Shown: piece by piece, positions 16,609-26,300 of the stretch
How positions within the stretch are numbered: the first letter of the stretch is position 1
Layout: the number at the start of each line of letters is the position of its first letter
Assembly: GCA_963575745.1 (NCBI GenBank)
Contig: CAUYUJ010015726.1
Span: 591,542-655,541 of the forward strand
DNA length: 64,000 nt
Reading direction: 5' to 3'
Origin: Prorocentrum cordatum
Lineage: Eukaryota; Sar; Dinophyceae; Prorocentrales; Prorocentraceae
The notes under the pieces: generated by a model
The model's input: only the letters and a program-made list of their open reading frames with translations
What the model was told of the DNA's origin: nothing
Database searches by the model: none
Made by a program: the position numbers and the translations under genes

Positions 16609-16638
16609 CCTCGCCTTTAACCTTCTCCGTTTAAAGTC

Positions 16639-17390
16639 CGCCGGCTCCTTCCAGGAGGCCGGCCGGCGGGGCGTGAGGAGGCGGCCCGGGAGCCGGATGC
16701 TCGACCGGGTAAGGAAGGCCACCGCCGGCTCCTGCGGGGAGGCCGGCCGACGGGGCAGAGAGAGAACGCCGAGGATCGGAAGGCTCACCTGGCGTGCTGG
16801 ACCGTCCCATCGTGCGCTAGCGAAGAAGTACCAGAAGCTGAGCAACACGACCGGCTTGAGCCCCAACGATTACGGAATGACGCCGAACAAAACCGAAGAA
16901 TCCATGTCAAACACGTCATTATTGAATTGACGATATGGTGCACGACCGACCCCGCGGAAATGATACAGTCCACCAGCGGGGGCGCACACATGGGAAAGCG
17001 GACATTAGGAGACACGACCCTTCAAGTGACATCAGCGAGGCACGGACGCAAGGTCACCCCGGTTACGGCGGGAACCGTATACATGCACGGACTATTTCAT
17101 GGATCCGTTGTGCACGATTGCGGAAGGCCATCTGATATCGCCATCCCCTGCTCCAAATTCGCCGACCCAGCGGGCCAGAGGCGTACACAGAAGCGCCCGG
17201 GGAGCTGTGTGGCCCCTGCCTCTCCGGCACCCAAGATGGCCCAGGGTTGCCTGAAAGACGGCCCAACGAGGGCCCAAGATGGCTCCCGTAGTTCGCCGAA
17301 TATGTCTCCGATATACCCTAGGATAGACTCAGGACTCACCGGGACGACCTCGACATGGCCGAAGACTTACGGCACCGGGCCCCCAAGATC
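16639..17390. other. Right flank of the Copia element, no clear gene
   Basis: The stretch starts with GC-rich repeats of CCGGCTCC...GGCCGGCCG (16640-16760). At 16851-16862 the minus strand shares GGCTCAAGCCGG with the LTR, suggesting an older spliced-leader or LTR scrap. A 247-residue plus ORF begins at 16927, but its second half is simple threonine-rich repeat, and I do not accept it as a gene. Confidence 0.4.
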
Positions 17391-17394
17391 TGCG

Positions 17395-17670
17395 CCTCCC
17401 CACGGGGCCTGCGTGCACCACAGCAGCCTGCGTGCATCACAACGCCTGTGTACGCCACAGCGCCTGCGTGCACCGCAACAGACGCGTACAACACAGCGCC
17501 GGTTGCCTGTGCACACCACAGCGCCTGCGTGCACCACAGCGCCTGGGTACACCACGGTGCCTTTGTACACCACAGCAGCCGTGTGCATCACAGCCGAGGT
17601 GTGCACCACAATGCCTGCGTGCACCACAACGCCTGCGGACACTTCGGCGCCAGTGCACAAGCAGCCATAG
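17395..17670 (+). repeat. GCCTGCGTGCACCACAGC minisatellite, left arm
   Basis: Imperfect 18- and 24-base units of GCCTGCGTGCACCACAGC type give a Thr/Ala/Pro/Cys peptide if translated. The same repeat appears inverted at 20451-20556, so the two arms flank the 159-bp array. Confidence 0.75.
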
Positions 17671-18099
17671 AAAAAAACGCACGAACACCTAAATCTTCCT
17701 CTTCCTCCACCCTCCTCCCCCCATGTCCGCCTCTGTTCTTGTTGGAACAGCAGCACGAAGGACGTTGAATGTCGCGGAGCCAATTAAAACCTTACACACG
17801 TCGAATACATGTCTCGGAAACGATTTTTGTTTCCCCCAGGGGGCGGGCCCAAGAAGGAGAAATGTCAACGAACCGAATATGATTGCAAAGAAAAACAATA
17901 CATTTCGAACACTCGTTGCGCATGTGAGTGCACGCGCCGAACGTCCAGCGACTGGAAAACCACGCGCCAGGTTTATCCCAGCTTCGGCTGGCAGCCGTGA
18001 AAATCCACGAGCTTTCTTTTTTCCCTAAGGTCTATAATTCGTGGAAGGCGGCTCGACTCGTCGTCCGCGCGCGGCCGTTCAGCGGCTACGTCGGTGCAT
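17671..18099. other. Unassigned spacer
   Basis: There is mixed sequence with a pyrimidine-rich part near 17697-17725 and no sustained coding frame. Nothing else was recognised. Confidence 0.4.
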
Positions 18100-18134
18100 C
18101 GATGATGATGATGGTGGTAATGAGGATGATGATT

Positions 18135-18165
<31 letters not shown>
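18100..18165. repeat. GAT trinucleotide microsatellite
   Basis: Nearly uninterrupted GAT units lie directly before the first unit of the 159-bp array. Confidence 0.9.
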
Positions 18166-18171
18166 CGCGCA

Positions 18172-20310
18172 CACGACCGCCCCAAGACGGTTCCAAGTGG
18201 CCAAGGAGCCTCCCGACAGGGGTGTAAATATTATCCCAGGACTCCGGGCTACATGGACCCCATGTGTGTCTGGAGTCTGTCAGAGCTCCTTTTTTGGCCA
18301 AAGGTGGTTCCAAGAGGGCCTTAGAGAGGCACGATGGCATCCAATATCGTTCAAGTGGCCAAGGCGCCTCCCGACAGGGGTGTAAATATTATCCCAGGAC
18401 TCCATGCTACATGGACCCCTTGTGTGTCTTGAGTCTGTCAGAGCTCCTTTTTTGGCCAAAGGTGGTTCCAAGAGGACCTTAGAGAGGCCACGATGGCCTC
18501 CAAGATTGTTGAAGTGGCCAAGGAGCCTCCCGACAGGGGTGTAAATATTATCCCAGAACTCCGGGCTACATGGACCCCTTGTGTGTCTTGAGTCTGTCAG
18601 AGCTCCTTTTTTGGCCAAAGGTGGTTCCAAGAGGGCATTAGAGAGGCCGCGATGGCCTCCAAGATCGTTCAAGTGGCCAAGGAGCCCGACAGGGGTGTAA
18701 ATATTATCCCAGGACTCCGGGCTACATGGACCCCTGGTGTGTCTTGAGCTGTCAGAGCTTCCCCTTGTTTGGCCAAAGGTGGTTCGAAGAGGGCCTTAGA
18801 AGGCCACGATGGCCTCCAAGATCGTTGAAGTGGCCAAGGAGACCTCCCGACAGGGGTGTAAATATTATCCCAGGACTCCGGGCTACATGGACCCCTGGTG
18901 TGTCTTGAGTCTGTCAGAGCTCCTTGTTTGGCCAAAGGTGGTTCCAAGAGGGCCTTAGAGAGTCCACGATGGCCTCCAAGATCGTTCAAGTGGCCAACGA
19001 GCCTCCCGACAGGGGTGTAAATATTATCCCAGGACTCCGGGCTACATGGACCCCTTGTGTGTCTTGAGTCTGTCAGAGCTCCTTTTTTGGCCAAAGGTGG
19101 TTCCAAGAGGGCCTTAGAGAGTCCACGATGGCCTCCAAGATCGTTCAAGTGGCCAAAGAGCCTCCCGACAGGGGTGTAAATATTATCCCAGGACTCCGGG
19201 CTACATGGACCCCATGTGTGTCTGGAGTCTGTCAGAGCTCCTTTTTTGGCCAAAGGTGGTTCCAAGAGGGCCTTAGGAGGCCACGATGGCATCCAATATC
19301 GTTCAAGTGGCCAAGGCGCCTCCCGACAGGGGTGTAAATATTATCCCAGGACTCCGGGCTACATGGACCCCTTGTGTGTCTTGGAAGTTCCAGAGCTCCT
19401 TTATTGGCCAAATGGTTTCAGGCCACGATGGCCTCCAAGATGTTCAAGTGGCCAAGGAGCCTCCCGACAGGGGTGTAAATATTATCCCAGGACTCCGGGC
19501 TACATGGACCCCTTGTGTGTCTTGATCTGTCAGAGCTCCTTTTTTGGCCAAAGGTGGTTTTCCAAGAGGGCATTAGAGAGGCCACGATGGCCTCCAAGAT
19601 CGTTCAAGTGGCCAAGGAGACCTCCCGACAGGGGTGTAAATATTATCCCAGGACTCCGGGCTACATGGACCCCTGGTGTGTCTTGAGTCTGTCAGAGCTC
19701 CTTTTTTGGCCAAAGGTGGTTCGAAGAGGGCCTTAGAAAGGCCACGATGGCCTCCAAGATCGTTGAAGTGGCCAAGGAGCCTCCCGACAGGGGTGTAAAT
19801 ATTATCCCAGGACTCCGGGCTACATGGACCCCTTGTGTGTCTTGAGTCTGTCAGAGCTCCTTTTTTGGCCAAAGGTGGTTCCAAGAGGGCCTTAGAGAGT
19901 CCACGATGGCCTCCAAGATCGTTCAAGTGGCCAAAGAGCCTCCCGACAGGGGTGTAAATATTATCCCAGGACTCCGGGCTACATGGACCCCTTGTGTGTC
20001 TTGAGTCTGTCAGAGCTCCTTTTTTGGCCAAAGGTGGTTCCAAGAGGGCCTCAGGGAAGCCGCGATGGCCTCCAAGATCGCTCAAGTGGCCAAGGAGCCT
20101 CCCGACAGGGGTGTAAATATTATCCCAGGACTCCGGGCTACATGGACCCCTTGTGTGTCTTGAGTCTGTCAGAGCTCCTTTTTTGGCCAAAGGTGGTTCC
20201 AAGAGGGCCTTAGAGAGGCCGCGACCGCCCCAAGACGGTTCCAAGTGGCCAAGGAGCCTCCCGACAGGGGTGTAAATATTATCCCGGGACTCCGGGCTAC
20301 ATGGACCCCG
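18172..20310. repeat. 159-bp tandem array, 14 units
   Basis: GGTGTAAATATTATCCC recurs at 18221, 18379, 18538, 18694, 18855, 19014, 19173, 19331, 19472, 19633, 19792, 19951, 20110 and 20269. The spacing is mostly 158-161, with one unit of 141. Since 159 is 53 codons, long minus-strand frames arise that repeat one 53-residue unit. The frame is broken by units of 156, 158, 161 and 141, so I read it as satellite, not as a gene. The sequence GACCGCCCCAAGACGGTTCC occurs in the same orientation at both ends (about 18175 and 20223) and replaces the usual unit sequence there. Confidence 0.9.
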
Positions 20311-20330
20311 TGTGTGTCTTGAGTCTTGAA

Positions 20331-20341
20331 ACTTGAGCCAA
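20331..20341 (-). other. Spliced-leader 3' end at the array edge
   Basis: The minus strand has TTTGGCTCAAG, an exact 11-base match to the 3' end of the dinoflagellate spliced leader, with TAGC a few bases upstream. About 0.03 such matches are expected by chance in this window. It reads into the 159-bp array. Confidence 0.45.
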
Positions 20342-20364
20342 ACTAAAGCTAAAGCGCTCCAAAA

Positions 20365-20556
20365 CCTCCTCCTCCTCCTCCTCCTCCTCCTCCTCCTCCT
20401 CTCCTCCTCATCAAACTTTTCCCCGTCCTCTTTCTCGTCGTCGTCGTCGCTGTGGTGCACGCAGGCTGCTGTGGTGTACACAGGCGCTGCGGTGTACACA
20501 GGCGCTGTGGTGCACGCAGGCACTGTGGTGTACACAGGCGCTGTGGTGCAGATCGC
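20365..20556. repeat. CTC microsatellite and inverted right arm
   Basis: CTC units run at 20365-20410 and a short CGT run at about 20436-20449. At 20451-20556 the repeat GTGGTGTACACAGGCGCT lies inverted relative to the left arm at 17395-17670. Confidence 0.75.
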
Positions 20557-21489
20557 CACCTTCACGCTGCCCCTACCTGTCCTCGGTCATCCCTAGGCAT
20601 TCCCAGACGCCGCGGGCGCCGAACGTGACGCTACCGGCCCCCCGCCCCCCCCCCCCCGGTAACGCCCGTTATCGCCGGGGAATAAAAAAACGGGCTCTTG
20701 GGACGCCGGTGTGCGTCGGGAAACTGAAAAGCGAAAATTCCAAAATCCTTCGAAAAACTTCGGAGAAGCAATGATTCTGCCTCGTCGGGCCTTCTTTGGA
20801 GACCTCTTCGGGCGTCCGGGCTGCCCGTTCCAGACTTCTAGAGGCCTCTTGGGGGCCTCTCGAGTCCGATCGCACCACGACGTCATCGTGTGCCCAGATG
20901 CCTCCAGACGCCCAGGCACCCGCAAGCTTCAATCCTCGAGCCCCGATACTGGACCTGTGCTTACTGTCCTCGGGCCGACTGGGAGGAGGAGGAGGAGAAG
21001 GAGGAGGAGGAGGAGGGGGAGGAGGAGGGGGAGGAGAGAGAGGAGGAGGAGGGGGAGGGGGAGGAGGCGGAGGAGGGGGAGGAGGAGGCGGAGTAGGGCT
21101 TCAGGGCTTGAGGGCTGATGACATCTGGCTCCGTGCACGCGCGGGGACAGAAGCCGATGCGGAGGACGAGACAGTGCGCAGGGAAGTTGCAGTGGACCTG
21201 CCACCGCCGACCCTCTTCGAGGCAGCTGGAGCTGCCGCTGCACAACCTTTCGGCCAGAGCAGAACCGTTCGCCCTTTGGCTTGCCTCGGCTGCGACACGT
21301 CCCACGACCCTGCCCGGAGTCCAAACGTACCAGTTCTCCAAGCTGCGTCCAGCCGTGGCGACGAGGGGGCCACTCGAAAGTCCCAAAAGCCCCGCCCCGT
21401 GCATCGGTTTCAGGGCAATGCCTCGGGCTTCCGGCGGCCGACCGGGACGATTCCGGCACACACAGGACGCAGTTTTTCAGCCCGGATCG
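20557..21489. repeat. Spacer with GGA-rich microsatellite
   Basis: The GGA/GGG-rich microsatellite covers about 20980-21095, with long artefact frames on both strands. The rest of the stretch, including a C run near 20640-20658, shows no gene. Confidence 0.55.
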
Positions 21490-22215
21490 ATTTTTTAAAA
21501 TCAACAATTCGGGCCTCCCGGGCCTCTCTTGGGAGGCTTCTTTGGGGCCTCTGGGCCGCAGTTTGGAGGCCTCATGGGGAGCCGGTTTGGGGCCCATTGG
21601 GGTCTTTTGGGAGCCTCTTGGGGGCCTCCTTGGGGCTTCTTGGAGGCCTCTTGGGGCCTCTTGGGGCCCTCTGGGGGTCTCCTGGGGCCCTCTCGGGGCG
21701 GTAAATTAGATGTTTGAACCTTCGGTCGCCCTCTCGGGCCCCTCTTGGGGCCTTCTCGGGGCCGTGTTGGGATCTCTTGGGCGCCTCTTGGGCTGTCTTG
21801 GGGCCCTCCAGAGCTGTCTTGGGGCCGTCTTGGGGCCGTATTGGGGGCGTCCCGGGCCATCTTTGGGCGCTCTTGAGGGCCTCTGGAGCTGTCTTGGAGC
21901 GTCGGAAAGCTGGAAGAGCGAGAACGCAAAAAAACATCGAAAAACACACAGAAAATCAACAATTTTGGCTTCCCCGGGCTCTCTTGGTAGGCTTCTTTGG
22001 GGCCTCTTGGGGCGTCTTGGGGCCATCTTGTGCTGTCTTGGGGCTGTCTTGGGCGGTCTTGGGGGCCTCTGGCGCAGTCTTGGGGCCACCTTTAGCGTCT
22101 TGGAGCCCTCTGGGCCTGTGTTGGAACGCTCTTCGGGCACTCTGGGGCTGTCTTGGCTGCTCCGGGGAGGCTCCAGGCCCCCCCCGTCCTCCCATGGGGG
22201 GTCGGGGCACCTGTT
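21490..22215. repeat. CTTGGGGCC tract
   Basis: CTTGGGGCC or a near copy recurs about every 11-12 bases. Translated, it gives only Gly/Leu/Trp or Pro/Arg/Gln repeats. Related tracts are at 25915-26100 (inverted), 37040-37420, 41460-41850, 54270-55150 and 59090-59580. Confidence 0.8.
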
Positions 22216-22238
22216 TTCAGGCCGCGGGTCAGCCCCGC

Positions 22239-22240
<2 letters not shown>

Positions 22241-22301
<61 letters not shown>

Positions 22302-22936
22302 AACACACATGCATGCATGCATGCATGCATGCACATACATGCATACATACATACATACATACATACATACATACATACATACATGTATGCATGCATGCAT
22401 GCATGCATGCATACACACATACATACATACATACATACATATATACACATGCATGCATGCATCCACACATACATATATACATACATACATACATACATAC
22501 AGACAGACAGGCAGACAGACAGACAGACAGACAGACATACATACATGCATACATATATACATACATACATACATGAAGTCATACAACCTTACAACCATAC
22601 ATACATACATACATACATACATACATACATACACACACATACATACATACATACATACATGCATGCATGCATACATACATACATATACGTATACATATAT
22701 ACATGCATGCATGCATGCACACATACATACACACGTACACATACATACATGCATACATGTAAACAGACATACACCCATGCATCCATCCATACATGTATAC
22801 ATGCATACATGCATACATACATACATACACACATACATACATACATACATGCATGCATGCATGCATGCATACATGCATACATACATACATGTGCATGCAT
22901 GCATGCATGCATGCATGCATGCATACATACATACAT

Positions 22937-22988
<52 letters not shown>
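22241..22988. repeat. AT, CATG, CATA and CAGA microsatellite
   Basis: An (AT)n run at about 22243-22291 is followed by blocks of CATG, CATA, CAGA and ACAC and a second (AT)n at about 22947-22986. The long frames here are artefacts (Tyr/Ile/Thr/His or Met/Tyr/Val/Cys repeats). Confidence 0.95.
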
Positions 22989-24050
22989 CATCGAGGGAAA
23001 CACATGACTTTCGGACCTTTGCGAGTAGGCACTTTGCGAGTAATGGAACGCGTTCTGTGACTCGGGATCCCTTCCCTCCATGGCGAGGTTGGCCGGAGAA
23101 GAGCTTCACGATGTCCCCAAAATGGTCACCGCGGGCGGCTCGTGCGCGCCCCGCGCGCCGCCACGGCGCGGCCCCGCGAGCCCCACCCTCCAAAAACACC
23201 TGCCGTGTGGAGGCGCCGAGTGAGCCGTCTGAGGCGCCTGTGTGCCGGCTCGGGACGAGCCGAGGCCGCCGAGGATCGTCTTGACGGCTGTTTGAGCGCC
23301 CTCGGAGTCGATCTGGGGCTGCCGAAATACAGTGGAGGCCAGTCCACAAGAGACCTTCCACAAAAAACCCAACCCTGAGACCCCAGGCCGTCCATTGGTT
23401 TTTGGTGTGGGAATGTCACGCTTTCCATCGCAGAACCATCGAAACCCAAGAACCCCAGGGCACCCTGGAAGCGAGCAGGATGTTTCTTGGCATGGATCTG
23501 CCCTGTATGCGCGAGGAACCCCGGTCCACCCATTTGCGGTCGGGATTCCCGCCCGGGGGGCCCTGGACCTGGGCCCCAATACATGTGTAAACGAGGTCCT
23601 GAAGTACCAATTCTTCAGCCCGATATGTTGGTTGACGGTCTCGGGCCATCGAAACGGAAAAAAAAACAAAGACGTCCGCGCGTGTTCTTTGACCTTCCGT
23701 TCTGCATTTTCAACGGCGCGAGCATGTCTGCGTCTGTGGGGGAGCTTAAAGATCGTACGCGCCCAACCACTTACAAACACCACCTCCCAGTCCGCGAGAC
23801 CAGCCTCGTGATACGAATGTTCGCGCAGTGCGTACTCTCGAAACATACGTGGATCCATCTACGTGCGCGTCTTTCTTTCGCTCCCGATCTGTATCCCAGG
23901 TGCGCCCTTGTAACAATTTGTTGTCTCCCACCGCCGCGTCAATCACCTGTGCGCACCCCAGCATGTAGGAGGGGGGCCCAGGCCACCCACACCAGAATGA
24001 TCGTTAGCGTTACCCTGGGGTGGGGGATGGGGTGGGGTTTGGCCCAGGTA
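22989..24050. other. Unassigned spacer
   Basis: No domain or consistent coding frame was recognised on either strand. The sequence is not repetitive at short scale. Confidence 0.35.
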
Positions 24051-24059
24051 ACAAGCGCG

Positions 24060-24430
24060 ACTCTGGGAAGGGGGCAAGAAGAACGATGCATCGGCGATGC
24101 ACCCGCGATGCGCCAGCTATGCATCGTCGACGTCGGCGATGCATCGGCGACGCCAGCGTGGAGCAAAGCGGGCTCCACATCGAGCCGCATCGCCGATGCA
24201 TCGGCGATACGGCGCGATCCTCCGACCCCATCTGCTCGAACCCCATCTGGGAGGCCTAGATTGGGGCCCCGGGGGCGCCTCTCCCCCCCCCCTCGCTCTG
24301 GCCGTGGGAGGAGCCTCGATCGTCAAGGAGGGGCAGGACGAGGGTCGGGGGCGTCCGAGAGGGGAGGGGGCGCAAATCATGGCCCGAGGCATGTGCGCGG
24401 CCCAGGGGGAGGCCCAAGGGACGTATTGAA
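24060..24430. repeat. GCATCG palindrome cluster and dispersed repeat
   Basis: Copies of GCATCG-G-CGATGC and variants fill about 24085-24215. A segment around GGGCTCCACATCGAGCCG and the nearby text recur at about 27350-27480. The part at 24360-24420 resembles 290-345 at the left edge of the Copia element. Confidence 0.55.
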
Positions 24431-25914
24431 ATAAGACGAGGCGCCATGAGATCTGGGGAGATCTCATGGCCACCCCCCTCTCGGCCGCCCCCGAGAGGGC
24501 CACCTCTCCGCCCTGGCCGGGGCAGAACGAGAAGCCCCGATGGGCGAGGGACCAGAGCGCCAGGGCGCCAGCGCGCCACCCTTGGCGCCGCCGCCGCGCG
24601 GGATCCCAAGGGCCCCTCTGTATGGCTGCACGCAAGACTGACCCCGGGTGCAGTCGGACCTAGGACAGATGAACAGCTCTCCTCCGGCCAAAATGAAGAG
24701 CATTCGAGGGTACCCCCCCCCCAGGCACACGAACACCCAGCAATCACGAGAAACATTAGGGTGCCCTCCCTGAACCGACCTCGATCTTGTACCTCGGTCC
24801 CGCTGTAAGGACGACCTTCGGTGCGCGGCTTTTTAGGGGCCACGGGGTAACCAAACACGAGCGCGCGGGACGCTACTATCGCGTCGCGTTCGGCGATCGG
24901 GGGACCTCAGCGGGCCCGCACTAAGGGTCACTCGGGCCACAGGTCACTCTTGCGTCTAGTCGACTGTACCATCCGACGCCCCGCCGTGGAGGTGTTGAGG
25001 TCGTTCCAGAGGCCCGCGATGGAATCCGTGAGCTCCTGAGGGGGGCCGCTGGCCCTCTTGGCCTCCCCGCGCGGCTGCCCAACCAGGACACGGAAAACCA
25101 ATCGGCATTCGGATCGGGAACTTCGGATCGGATCGGAATGCTCGGACGCAAGATTAAACCGGATTGCGCACGATTGAGGCGGATTCAACAGGATTATGAC
25201 GGATTGGTTTTCGACAGTGGATAACTATACAAATCCCGATGCTGAGTGTAACCTTCCAGGAATTGCATCCTAAAGAATATGCGCCTCAAGAGCGAAGAAA
25301 GACAACCGCAACCGCCTGGCTGAGGGAACCGCCCCTAGCACCCCCCAAGGCCGACCCAGATCCCCCAGGTGTGACGACTCACGACATGCACTGGAATTCG
25401 AGTGCCGCGCGCAGGTCTCCACCGCGTTGGGGGGTCGGGGTCGGCCTTGGGGGGGGGGGCGCCACAGGCGGGCTCCTCAACCTAACGGTCGCAGTTGTGT
25501 GTTTTCTTCGCCCATGAGCATGCCCATGAGCCGCAATGGAGTCGGGTCGGTTGCGCCAGGATGCACAGCCGCGCCACGCAAGTATCGTGCCACCGAGACC
25601 GAATTGGATCAAACGGGGTGACTCCGACATCGGACCGGATGGGTCGGATCGAAACTTGTCGGCGCGCGCTCAGTCGCCGCATCCGTTGTCCTCTTTCCCT
25701 GCGTCTCCGTCGTCCCCTTTCCCTGTACCATCCTCTTCAAGCCTGCCAGCGAGAGAAAACCGTAGCGGCGTCGCACTTCAGTCGAAAGGAAGCCCCTTCC
25801 CTTTGATCCCTCCCCCGCCGAAGGGGGGGGTCCAGGGGGAGTCCGGGGGGGGGGTCGGTCAGATAAGCATCCGCCCCTGGGCGTCCCGGCGCCCCAAAAA
25901 GCGCTAAGACGCGC
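24431..25914. other. Unassigned spacer
   Basis: No gene was recognised. A segment with AAACCGGATTGCGC near 25150-25260 recurs in altered form near 26535-26610, pointing to another dispersed repeat. Confidence 0.35.
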
Positions 25915-26100
25915 CAAGAGGGCCCCAAGCAGGCCCAAGAAGAGGACCACGAACCGACATTTCGAGCTTCCCGCCCCAAAAAGCCCCCAGAAGGCCCCAA
26001 GAGCCCCTCAAGGGGCCCGACGAGGCCCCCAAGAGACCCCCAAGAGACCCCCAAGAGGCCCAACAGAGGCCCCAACAGGCCCGAAAACATCCAAGAGGCC
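25915..26100. repeat. Inverted CTTGGGGCC tract
   Basis: The complement of the CTTGGGGCC family (GGCCCCAAG units), about 185 bases. Confidence 0.7.
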
Positions 26101-26235
26101 TTTGGACCAAAACCCCAGCACGGTGGCGGGAAGGGCCGCAGGCCACAAGGCTCCCTGTCTGTCTCTGCTACGACTCCCTCGGCCCACATGGGGAACATCT
26201 CCTTCGCCCTCTCCTGCTCCCTTCCACCTTAATCC

Positions 26236-26300
26236 CCCTCCTCCTCCTCCTCCTCCTCCTCCTCCTCCTCCTCCTCCTCCTCCTCCTCCTCCTCCTCCTC
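26236..26300. repeat. CTC microsatellite
   Basis: An uninterrupted CTC run of about 65 bases. Confidence 0.95.

Larger units (their letters stand above)
352..16638 (-). mobile_element. Copia-type LTR retrotransposon with extra domains
   Basis: Two direct 286-bp repeats, at 352-637 and 16353-16638 with a constant offset of 16001, bound about 15.7 kb of minus-strand coding sequence. The order is Gag, zinc knuckle, large accessory ORF, aspartic protease, integrase, reverse transcriptase and RNase H. Integrase before reverse transcriptase defines Copia (Pseudoviridae) order. The element is about three times the usual Copia length. The extra size comes from a 2114-residue ORF with Tpt1 and RING domains and from a methyltransferase-like domain before integrase. 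The modules lie in different frames, so the copy is probably inactive, although most domains keep their key residues. The five bases outside each LTR (ggggg on the left, cgccg on the right) do not form a target-site duplication. Confidence 0.93.
16353..16638 (-). repeat. 5' LTR (upstream in the element's sense)
   Basis: This repeat is identical in length to 352-637, with about 14 mismatches (about 5%) and no indels by my count. In the sense strand it starts GACTTTAAACGG and ends TTTTCGACT, so it lacks the usual TG...CA ends. It contains a TATA-like GGTATAAATCG, a spliced-leader-like segment and the first ATG of the Gag reading frame. Five of the mismatches cluster in about 7 bases near 16382-16388; the rest are scattered. 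Confidence 0.93.

Noticed and set aside
16927-17670. 247-residue plus-strand ORF with Thr/Ala/Pro repeats, mucin-like
   Set aside because: The repetitive half is the minisatellite arm that also occurs inverted at 20451-20556, and the first half has no domain or coding rhythm I trust.
18669-20565. Minus-strand ORFs with a 53-residue repeat as a repeat-protein gene
   Set aside because: Units of 141, 156, 158 and 161 bp break the frame, and no start region or domain is visible.
20955-21100. Glu/Gly-rich plus ORFs near 21.0 kb
   Set aside because: They are produced by the GGA microsatellite.
22219-22238. GCGGGTCAGCCCCGC as a member of the Copia hairpin family outside the element
   Set aside because: A single GC-rich match with a different loop; chance is likely in this sequence.
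22241-22988. Long ORFs on both strands of the AT/CATA region
   Set aside because: They translate microsatellites only (Tyr-Ile, Thr-His, Met-Tyr-Val-Cys).
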